Part shown: positions 58,055 through 64,000 of the stretch, in pieces | Layout: every line of letters begins with the position of its first letter | Numbering within the stretch: position 1 is the stretch's first letter | Source of the DNA: Mycobacterium kiyosense | Lineage (GTDB): Bacteria; Actinomycetota; Actinomycetes; Mycobacteriales; Mycobacteriaceae | Assembly (NCBI GenBank): GCA_021654635.1 | Contig: AP025179.1 | Location: 1,488,001 to 1,552,000 of the forward strand | Direction of reading: 5' to 3' | DNA length: 64,000 bases | The notes under the pieces: model-generated | What the model was told of the DNA's origin: nothing | The model's database searches: none | Seen by the model: only the letters and a program-made list of their open reading frames with translations | Program-made: the position numbers and the translations under genes

Positions 58055-59371
58055 TCACGCCTTTCCGTCCGGCGAGAGCATGGAGTCTCGGGGGTCGAAC
58101 GGGCATCCGCCTCTTTCGACATGGGCGAGGTATTCGTCGCGGAAAAACTTGATCGAGGACATCACCGGGCTGGCGGCGCCATCGCCCAACGCGCAGAACG
58201 ACTTTCCGAGTATCGCGTCGGAGATGTCCAACAGCTTGTCGAGGTCTTCGCGGGTGCCCTGGCCGTTTTCCAGTCGTGCGTAGATCTTGTCCAGCCAGAA
58301 GGTGCCTTCGCGGCACGGTGTGCACTTGCCGCAGGACTCGTGCTTGTAGAACTCGGTCCAGCGCCGCACCGCCCGCACCACGCAGGTGGTCTCGTCGAAG
58401 ATCTCCAAAGCTTTGGTGCCCAGCATCGAGCCGACCCCGCCGACTCCTTCGTAATCCAGTGGGACGTCGAGATGTTCGTCGGTCAGCAGCGGCGTGGACG
58501 ACCCGCCCGGGGTCCAGAACTTGAGCCGGTGCCCGGCCCGCACGCCGCCGGCGTAATCGAGCAACTCGCGCAGCGTGATTCCCAGCGGCGCCTCGTACTG
58601 GCCGGGCCGGGTGACGTGCCCGGACAGCGAATACAGCGTGAAGCCCGGTGACTTTTCGGTGCCCATGGAGCGGAACCAGTCGACGCCGTTGCGGATGATC
58701 GACGGGACGCTGGCGATGGTCTCCACGTTGTTGATCACCGTCGGGCAGCCGTAGAGGCCGGCGACGGCGGGGAAGGGTGGCCGCAGCCGGGGCTGGCCGC
58801 GGCGGCCTTCCAGCGAGTCCAGCAGCGCGGTCTCCTCGCCGCAGATGTAGGCGCCGGCGCCGGCGTGCACCACCAGCTCCAGGTCGAAACCGGAGCCGCC
58901 GATGTCGCGGCCCAGATAACCGGCGGCGTAGGCCTCGGCCACCGCGTTCTGCAGCCGGCGCAACACCGGTACCACCTCGCCGCGCACGTAGATGAACGCG
59001 TGGCTGGCCCGGATCGCGTAGGAGGCGATTATCACGCCTTCCACCAGCACGTGCGGCGTGGCCAGCATCAGCGGAATGTCTTTGCACGTACCGGGTTCGG
59101 ACTCGTCGGCGTTGACCACCAGGTAGTGCGGCTTGGCGGCGGCGCCGGAGTCGCCCTGCGGGATGAACGACCACTTGGTGCCGGTGGAGAATCCCGCACC
59201 GCCGCGACCGCGCAGTCCGGAGTCCTTGACCGTCGTGATCACGTCGTCGGGGTCCATTGCCAGGGCCTTCTTCATGGCCTGGTAGCCGTCATGACGTTCG
59301 TAGGTCGCCAGCGACCACGACTCGGGGTCGTCCCAGTACCGGCTGATGACCGGCGTCAAAGGTGTTGTCAT
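58055..59371 (-). CDS. nuoF: NuoF, NADH-quinone oxidoreductase subunit F (NADH/FMN site)
   Basis: 438 residues from the ATG at 59371 ([15 protein letters not shown]), overlapping the nuoE stop by 4 nt. The FMN/NADH-binding glycine loops are [16 protein letters not shown] (about 53-68) and [19 protein letters not shown]. The N3 [4Fe-4S] cluster is bound by [11 protein letters not shown] plus a Cys in FCALGDGA. It is the electron entry site of complex I, in the cytosolic arm. All ligands intact. Confidence 0.95.
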   Translation of the reverse strand: MTTPLTPVISRYWDDPESWSLATYERHDGYQAMKKALAMDPDDVITTVKDSGLRGRGGAGFSTGTKWSFIPQGDSGAAAKPHYLVVNADESEPGTCKDIPLMLATPHVLVEGVIIASYAIRASHAFIYVRGEVVPVLRRLQNAVAEAYAAGYLGRDIGGSGFDLELVVHAGAGAYICGEETALLDSLEGRRGQPRLRPPFPAVAGLYGCPTVINNVETIASVPSIIRNGVDWFRSMGTEKSPGFTLYSLSGHVTRPGQYEAPLGITLRELLDYAGGVRAGHRLKFWTPGGSSTPLLTDEHLDVPLDYEGVGGVGSMLGTKALEIFDETTCVVRAVRRWTEFYKHESCGKCTPCREGTFWLDKIYARLENGQGTREDLDKLLDISDAILGKSFCALGDGAASPVMSSIKFFRDEYLAHVERGGCPFDPRDSMLSPDGKA

Positions 59372-60150
59372 GCTTTGCCTTCCGGCGCGCTGCCCGGAAC
59401 GGGGGGTGCCTGCATATCGTTGTCCTGTGCCACCCGCAGGCCGGCCAGGGTGGCCGCGCCGGCCCCACCCTGGCCTTCGTCGGGGCGTTCGTCGCGCAGA
59501 CCGGCCAGGATGCGCGAGGTCTCGCGGAACTTGCACAGCGGCGCCCCGCGGGTGGGGGGCACCGGCTCACCGGACCGCAGCGAGTCGACGAGCCGGCGCG
59601 CCGACTCGGTGGTCTGATTGTCGTAGAACTCCCAGTTGACCATCACCACCGGCGCGAAATCGCAGGCGGCGTTGCATTCGATGTGCTGCAGCGTGACCGA
59701 TCCGTCGGGGGTGGTCTCGTCGTTGCCGATGCCGAGGTATTCCTTGAGGTCGTCGAAGATTGCGTCGCCGCCCATCACCGCGCACAGCGTATTGGTGCAG
59801 ACACCCACGAAGTAGTCACCGGTGGGACCGCGCCGATACATGGTGTAGAAGCTGGCCACCGCCGATACCTCGGCGCCGGTCAGGTCTAGTTGCTGCGCGC
59901 AGAACTCCATTCCGGCCGGGGTGATGTAGGAGTCCTCGCCCTGCACCAGGTGCAGCAGCGGCAGCAACGCCGACCGCTTGTTCGGGTACTTGGCGATGAT
60001 CTCCTTGGCCTCGAGTTCCAGTCGCGCCTGCACCTCCGGCGCATACGACTCCGGGGCGCCCTCCACCACGAACTGGTTGGGTTCCGACGGGGGAGGCCCG
60101 AGCCGGATGAAGACCCGCTCGCCGCTGTTCGACGCGGACGGCGCGCTCAC
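59368..60150 (-). CDS. nuoE: NuoE, NADH-quinone oxidoreductase subunit E
   Basis: 260 residues. The thioredoxin-like [2Fe-2S] domain (cluster N1a) shows the four Cys: GVCTNTLC and [10 protein letters not shown]. The N-terminal helical region is normal; the C-terminus carries an extension of about 50 residues (from [15 protein letters not shown]) rich in Gly, Ala and Pro, common in actinobacteria. The GTG start overlaps the nuoD stop by 4 nt (GTGA). Confidence 0.95.
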   Translation of the reverse strand: MSAPSASNSGERVFIRLGPPPSEPNQFVVEGAPESYAPEVQARLELEAKEIIAKYPNKRSALLPLLHLVQGEDSYITPAGMEFCAQQLDLTGAEVSAVASFYTMYRRGPTGDYFVGVCTNTLCAVMGGDAIFDDLKEYLGIGNDETTPDGSVTLQHIECNAACDFAPVVMVNWEFYDNQTTESARRLVDSLRSGEPVPPTRGAPLCKFRETSRILAGLRDERPDEGQGGAGAATLAGLRVAQDNDMQAPPVPGSAPEGKA

Positions 60151-61445
60151 CGGTCCACCCCGCCCATCACGGGGTCGATGCTGGCGACCGCGGTGATCAG
60201 GTCGGCCACCATCCCGCCTTCACACATCGCCGCCACCGACTGCAGATTGGTGAAGGAAGGGTCGCGATAGTGCACCCGGTAGGGCCGGGTGCCCCCGTCG
60301 CTGACCATGTGCACGCCGAGTTCGCCGCGCGGGGATTCCACCGCCGTGTAGACCTGTCCGGCCGGAACGCGGATGCCCTCGGTCACCAGCTTGAAGTGGT
60401 GGATCAGCGCTTCCATCGAGCTGCCCATGATCTTGGCGATGTGCTCAGGGGAGTTACCCATTCCGTCGGGGCCCACGTAAAGGTCTGCGGGCCAAGCGAT
60501 CTTGCGGTCCTCGACCATCGTCGGGCCGGGCCGCAGCTTGTCCAGGCACTGTTCGACGATCTTGATCGACTCCCACATCTCCTTGACGCGAATGATGTAG
60601 CGCGCGTACGCATCACAGGTGTCTTCGGTGATCACGTCGAACTCGTAGTCCTGGTAGCCGCAGTACGGCTCGTTCTTGCGCAGGTCGTAGGGCAGACCGG
60701 TGGCGCGCAGGATCGGGCCGGTGATGCCCAGGGCCATACAACCGGTCAGATCGAGGTATCCGACGTCTTCGGTACGGGCCTTCCAGATCGCGTTCTCGTT
60801 GAGCAGGTCGCCCATCTCGCGCAGGATTTTGCGGAGTTGTACGAGGGCTTCGGCGACGTCGTCGGCCCCGCCGGGCGGCAGGTCCTGCGCCAGGCCGCCG
60901 GGCCGGATGTAGGCGCTGTTCATCCGCAGGCCGGTGATCTTCTCGAACAGGGTCAGGATCACTTCGCGGCCCCGGAAGCCGACGAACATCGGCGTCATCG
61001 CGCCCAGCTCCATCCCGCCGGTCGCCAGCGCGACCAGGTGCGAGGAGATCCGGTTGAGCTCCATCATCATCACCCGGATGACGTTGACCCGCTCCGGGAT
61101 CTGCTCGGTGATGCCGAGCAGCTTCTCCACGCCCAGGCAGTACGCGGTTTCGTTGAAAAACGGTGAGAGGTAATCCATTCGGGTGACGAAGGTGACGCCC
61201 TGCGTCCAGTACCGGTATTCGAGGTTCTTCTCGATTCCGGTGTGCAGGTAGCCGATTCCGCAGCGGGCCTCGGTGACCGTCTCGCCCTCGATTTCGAGGA
61301 TCAGCCGCAGCACCCCGTGGGTGGACGGGTGCTGCGGGCCCATGTTGACGACGATGCGTTCGCCGGGGTCGGCGTTGCGTGCGGCGTCGACGACCTTGTC
61401 CCAGTCCTGACCGCCGGCGACGACGAGAGTTTCGGTGGTGCTCAT
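60147..61445 (-). CDS. nuoD: NuoD, NADH-quinone oxidoreductase subunit D (49-kDa type)
   Basis: 432 residues. The quinone-site loop [14 protein letters not shown] (about 34-47), the [14 protein letters not shown] block and the C-terminal [13 protein letters not shown] are clearly present. It belongs to the hydrogenase-large-subunit-like family without Ni ligands. With NuoB it forms the quinone-reduction pocket. The ATG at 61445 overlaps the nuoC stop by 1 nt (TGATG). Confidence 0.95.
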   Translation of the reverse strand: MSTTETLVVAGGQDWDKVVDAARNADPGERIVVNMGPQHPSTHGVLRLILEIEGETVTEARCGIGYLHTGIEKNLEYRYWTQGVTFVTRMDYLSPFFNETAYCLGVEKLLGITEQIPERVNVIRVMMMELNRISSHLVALATGGMELGAMTPMFVGFRGREVILTLFEKITGLRMNSAYIRPGGLAQDLPPGGADDVAEALVQLRKILREMGDLLNENAIWKARTEDVGYLDLTGCMALGITGPILRATGLPYDLRKNEPYCGYQDYEFDVITEDTCDAYARYIIRVKEMWESIKIVEQCLDKLRPGPTMVEDRKIAWPADLYVGPDGMGNSPEHIAKIMGSSMEALIHHFKLVTEGIRVPAGQVYTAVESPRGELGVHMVSDGGTRPYRVHYRDPSFTNLQSVAAMCEGGMVADLITAVASIDPVMGGVDR

Positions 61446-62170
61446 CAGTTGTAACCCCTCCGCTCGTCGGGCGGAGGAATCTGCGCGCCCTTGTATTCGA
61501 CCGGGATACCGCCCAACGGGTAGTCCTTGCGTTGCGGATGCCCGTGCCAGTCGTCGGGCATCTCGATCCGGGTCAGCGACGGGTGCCCGTCGAAGATGAT
61601 GCCGAAGAAGTCGTACGTCTCGCGCTCGTGCCAGTCGTTGGTCGGGTAGACGGCGAACAGCGAAGGAATGTGCGGATCACTGTCCGGCGCCGACACTTCC
61701 AGTCGCAGCCGGCGGTTGTGCGTGATCGACTTCAGCGGGTAGACGGCGTGCAGTTCGCGGCCGGTCTCGTGCGGGTAGTGCACGCCGTTGACGCCCATGC
61801 ACAGTTCGAAGCGCAGCTCCGGTTCGTCGCGCAGGCGCTGGGCGACCTCTACCAGCCGATCCCGGTGCACGTGCAGGGTGAGCTCGTCGCGGTCGACCAC
61901 CACCTTCTCGATCGCCTCGTCGAACTCGACGCCGTCGCGCGACAGCGCCTCGCTCAGTCGATCGGCGATGTCGTCGAAGTAGCTGCCGTAGGGCCGTGGG
62001 CTGCCGCCGGGCAGTGTCACTTTGCGAACCAGCCGGCCGTAACCGGAGGTGTCGCCGGTGCCGGACACGCCGAACATGCCGCGGCGGACGTCGATCACCT
62101 CGCCGCCCACCGGCACCTGGACGCCCGGGGTGACCGCCGCGCCCTGCGGATCCTTGTCCGGTGAGCTCAT
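61445..62170 (-). CDS. nuoC: NuoC, NADH-quinone oxidoreductase subunit C (30-kDa type)
   Basis: 241 residues from the ATG at 62170 overlapping the nuoB stop (ATGA). The conserved C-terminal signature is visible: [18 protein letters not shown] and then RKDYPLGG (about 170-215). An N-terminal extension of about 70 residues precedes the core. It is a separate gene here, not fused to nuoD as in some enterobacteria. Peripheral arm of complex I. Confidence 0.95.
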   Translation of the reverse strand: MSSPDKDPQGAAVTPGVQVPVGGEVIDVRRGMFGVSGTGDTSGYGRLVRKVTLPGGSPRPYGSYFDDIADRLSEALSRDGVEFDEAIEKVVVDRDELTLHVHRDRLVEVAQRLRDEPELRFELCMGVNGVHYPHETGRELHAVYPLKSITHNRRLRLEVSAPDSDPHIPSLFAVYPTNDWHERETYDFFGIIFDGHPSLTRIEMPDDWHGHPQRKDYPLGGIPVEYKGAQIPPPDERRGYN

Positions 62171-62721
62171 CGCAGCAGCCCGCGCATCTCGATGGTGGGC
62201 CGGGCCGCCATCGCCGCCTCTTCGGCTTCGGCGATGGCGCGCTCGCGGTTGACCCCCAGCGGCATTTCCTGAATCTTGTCGTGCAGCTTGAGTATTGCGT
62301 GCAGCAGCATCTCGGGCCGCGGCGGGCAGCCGGGCAGGTAGATGTCCACCGGGACGATGTGGTCGACGCCCTGCACGATCGCGTAGTTGTTGAACATTCC
62401 GCCCGACGAGGCGCACACGCCCATGGCCAGCACCCACTTCGGCTCGGCCATCTGGTCGTAGATCTGGCGCAGCACCGGCGCCATCTTCTGGCTCACCCGG
62501 CCCGCGACGATCATCAGGTCGGCTTGTCGCGGCGTCGCCGAGAACCGCTCCATTCCGAACCGGGCGATGTCGAACCTCGGGCCGGCGGTCGCCATCATCT
62601 CGATCGCACAACAGGCCAGCCCGAACGTCGCCGGCCACAGCGAGTTCTTGCGGACGTAGCCCGCCACCTTCTCCACCGTGGACAGCAGGATCCCACCGGG
62701 AAGCTGTTCTTCGATTCCCAC
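62167..62721 (-). CDS. nuoB: NuoB, NADH-quinone oxidoreductase subunit B (cluster N2)
   Basis: 184 residues. The tandem Cys of cluster N2 ([10 protein letters not shown], about 34-43) and the other two Cys (MGVCASSGG and LPGCPPRPE) are all present, so the terminal electron donor to quinone is intact. It starts at ATG 62721, 8 bp after the nuoA stop, and overlaps nuoC by 4 nt. Confidence 0.95.
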   Translation of the reverse strand: MGIEEQLPGGILLSTVEKVAGYVRKNSLWPATFGLACCAIEMMATAGPRFDIARFGMERFSATPRQADLMIVAGRVSQKMAPVLRQIYDQMAEPKWVLAMGVCASSGGMFNNYAIVQGVDHIVPVDIYLPGCPPRPEMLLHAILKLHDKIQEMPLGVNRERAIAEAEEAAMAARPTIEMRGLLR

Positions 62722-62729
62722 GTCCTACC

Positions 62730-63107
62730 TCAATCCCACGTCAGGCCGCCGCGGCGCCACACATAGGCGTAGGCCACGAAAACCGTCAACATGAAAACCA
62801 GCATTTCGACGAGCGCGAAAACTCCCAGCGAATCGAAGCTGACCGCCCACGGATAGAGGAACACGATCTCGATGTCGAACACGATGAACAACATCGCGGT
62901 CAGGTAGTACTTGATCGGGAAACGCTGACCGCTGGCCGCGTGCGGACCGCTGACCGGGCTGTCCGTCGGCTCGATCCCGCATTCGTAGGCCGCCAGCTTC
63001 GACCTGTTGAAACGGGTCGGCCCGGTGATGCTGGCCAGGAAGACCGAGCCGATGGCAAACGCCGCGGCAACTGCCGCGAGCACCAGGATGGGTATGTAGG
63101 CGTTCAA
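62730..63107 (-). CDS. nuoA: NuoA, NADH-quinone oxidoreductase subunit A (probable TTG start)
   Basis: 125 residues if started at the TTG (63107), which gives [17 protein letters not shown], the standard NuoA N-terminus. No ATG or GTG lies near; the only other in-frame ATG (63236) would add 43 residues of non-conserved sequence. Three membrane helices are present; the conserved ECGIEP and [25 protein letters not shown] segments are visible. The TTG overlaps the TGA of a 31-codon leader ORF as TTGA, so initiation at this weak codon may depend on coupling. First gene of the nuo operon. Confidence 0.9.
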   Translation of the reverse strand: MNAYIPILVLAAVAAAFAIGSVFLASITGPTRFNRSKLAAYECGIEPTDSPVSGPHAASGQRFPIKYYLTAMLFIVFDIEIVFLYPWAVSFDSLGVFALVEMLVFMLTVFVAYAYVWRRGGLTWD

Positions 63108-63199
63108 CTCGCGCCACGATCCGTCCGTACGGGCCGCCAGCGCGGGCGGGCAAGCGGGTGATTGGGCTGTAGTGACGGACCGGGCTTGTGGGCCGTCAC
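63104..63199 (-). CDS. Possible 31-codon leader ORF upstream of nuoA
   Basis: A GTG at 63199 opens MTAHKPGPSLQPNHPLARPR and ends in TGA sharing bases with the nuoA TTG (TTGA). It is Pro/Arg-rich with no recognised family. It could couple translation into nuoA, whose own start is poor. It may also be chance in GC-rich sequence. Confidence 0.35.
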   Translation of the reverse strand: MTAHKPGPSLQPNHPLARPRWRPVRTDRGAS

Positions 63200-63205
63200 A
63201 GTGAC
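63172..63205. promoter_or_regulatory. Inverted repeats upstream of nuoA
   Basis: GTGACGG (63172-63178) and CCGTCAC (63193-63199) form a perfect 7-bp inverted repeat with a 14-nt spacer. GTCAC-A-GTGAC (63195-63205) forms an overlapping perfect 11-bp palindrome. Placed just downstream of the possible nuo -10 box, they could be a regulator site or an RNA hairpin in the leader. No known consensus is matched with the right spacing. Confidence 0.35.
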
Positions 63206-63209
63206 CTTC

Positions 63210-63215
63210 AACATA
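63210..63215 (-). promoter_or_regulatory. Candidate -10 box (TATGTT) of the nuo operon
   Basis: The complement reads TATGTT, the best TANNNT match in the gap. A start about 7 nt downstream would begin close to the GTG of the leader ORF. No good -35 is visible. Confidence 0.35.
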
Positions 63216-63495
63216 GTCGCGCGACCGCCCGAGCACATGCCCGGGGTCAAGCTCATAGACACCGCGGGGTCGCCCGGGTTCGGTGGCGGTTCGCGGCGGC
63301 GCCGCACGGCCCGGCGGGCAACCGCCAAGCCGCTGTCCAGACGGCCGGTTTTTGATACCCAGCCAGGCAAAATATCGCTGATTCCGGCGACCGCCAGACG
63401 CGTGGAGCGGTTGTTGTTACCCTTACAAGCAGACTGTAGCGGGGGCGATTTGCGAGGTCGCGAGCGCCGTCGGCCGATCTGGGAGGACGCGAACT
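63216..63495. other. Divergent intergenic region between nuoA and the PPE gene
   Basis: About 280 bp without a supportable gene. A locally AT-richer part near 63348-63385 (TTTTTGATACC, AAAATATCG) is the likely promoter area for the rightward PPE gene, but no -10/-35 pair with clear spacing can be assigned. GGGAGG at 63481 is the ribosome site of the PPE gene. Confidence 0.5.
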
Positions 63496-64000
63496 GTGAG
63501 TTTTTTCACGCAGCCGCCGGAGATCATCTCCCCGAAGATGTTCATGGGCGCCGGCAGTGGGCCGATGTTGCAGGCCGCCGCGGCGTGGGACGGTCTGGCC
63601 GCAGAGTTGAGTACCGCCGCCGAGTCGTTCGGTTCGGTGATCTCCAACCTGGCCGGACAGGCATGGCAGGGACCGGCAGCCGCGGCCATGGCAGCCGCCG
63701 CCGCTCCCTACGCGGGCTGGCTGGCCGCGGCGGCGTCGCAGTCAATGGGTGCGGCGGGACAGGCGCGATCGGTGGTCAGCGCCTTCGAGGCAGCCCGCGC
63801 GGCCGTTGTCCATCCGAGTGCGGTGGACGCCAACCGCAATGCGTTCGTGAACTTGGTGATGACGAACCTGTTCGGCCAGAACGCGCCGTTGATCGCGCTG
63901 GCCGAGAGCATTTACGAGGAGATGTGGGCCGCCGACGTCACCGCCATGGCCGGGTATTACGCCGACGCCGCGGCGGCGGCCGCGCAGGTGGTGCCGTGGC
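63496..64000 (+). CDS. PPE family protein, N-terminal part (PPE52 position; cut by the window end)
   Basis: 168 residues visible from the GTG at 63496 ([19 protein letters not shown] at 8-10), with the ribosome site GGGAGG 10-15 nt upstream. The PPE domain is almost complete, with the WxG motif [12 protein letters not shown] and [21 protein letters not shown]. The close similarity to the two MPTR-type PPE domains earlier in the window suggests this is also a PPE-MPTR protein, but the repeat part is beyond the window. It is divergent from the nuo operon, as PPE52 is in M. tuberculosis. Confidence 0.9.
   Translation, partial: MSFFTQPPEIISPKMFMGAGSGPMLQAAAAWDGLAAELSTAAESFGSVISNLAGQAWQGPAAAAMAAAAAPYAGWLAAAASQSMGAAGQARSVVSAFEAARAAVVHPSAVDANRNAFVNLVMTNLFGQNAPLIALAESIYEEMWAADVTAMAGYYADAAAAAAQVVPW

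Noticed and set aside
63187..63200. CRP/Rv3676-like site (TGTG...CACA) upstream of nuoA
   Set aside because: The half-sites are separated by 6 nt, whereas the TGTGA-N6-TCACA consensus places them 8 nt apart.

Overview
The window is high-GC actinobacterial DNA from a slow-grower-type, non-tuberculous Mycobacterium. The evidence is the PPE proteins with MPTR repeats, a 14-subunit nuo operon, 13E12-family HNH protein, WS/DGAT, PE/PPE-style starts and many leaderless starts (TANNNT box 6-7 nt before ATG/GTG). From about 30.2 kb to the right end the gene order follows, from memory, M. tuberculosis Rv3171c (hpx), aofH, Rv3169, Rv3168, Rv3167c, Rv3166c, Rv3165c, moxR3, Rv3163c, Rv3162c, PPE53, nuoN-nuoA, PPE52. 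The order is the same, with a few insertions and losses. The exact species cannot be named from the sequence alone.

Layout. 0-3.4 kb: end of an enoyl-CoA hydratase, an orphan conserved protein, and a TetR regulator with an HsaA-like flavin monooxygenase. 3.46-10.24 kb: a complete Wadjet/MksBEFG-type plasmid-defence operon (jetA, jetB, jetC, jetD) with overlapping starts. jetC carries a frameshift, and a fifth, unrecognised 71-aa gene is stop-start coupled to jetD. 10.36-14.84 kb: WS/DGAT acyltransferase, SCO6745-like protein, DUF1345 membrane protein, MFS transporter. 14.95-19.41 kb: a 1,369-aa hybrid histidine kinase/response regulator/SpoIIE phosphatase/anti-sigma kinase with a STAS antagonist. 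19.7-22.56 kb: a sulfate transporter operon subI-cysT-cysW, without the ATPase gene, preceded by a leaderless cysteine-rich leader peptide that looks like a cysteine attenuator. 22.6-25.5 kb: HpnE-like oxidoreductase, SDR, acetoacetate-decarboxylase-like protein. 25.5-28.8 kb: K+/H+ antiporter, TrkA-type protein, amidohydrolase. 28.8-37.6 kb: two amine oxidases around hpx, the Rv3167c-3169 group, an SDR and a 13E12 HNH protein. 37.65-41.75 kb: a MoxR/DUF58/DUF4129 operon. 41.9-47.6 kb: two tandem PPE-MPTR genes, the first with a doubled repeat array. 47.6-63.1 kb: nuoN to nuoA (transcribed leftward from nuoA), with a 50-bp tandem MIRU-like element carrying coupling mini-ORFs between nuoL and nuoM. 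63.5 kb to the end: the start of a divergent PPE gene.

Sequence quality. Six of the seven frameshifts seen (two in the hybrid kinase, one each in subI and moxR3, two in nuoM) lie in G or C runs of 4-6. Each is repaired by changing the run by one base, so they look like base-calling errors. The jetC frameshift is not in such a run and could be real.
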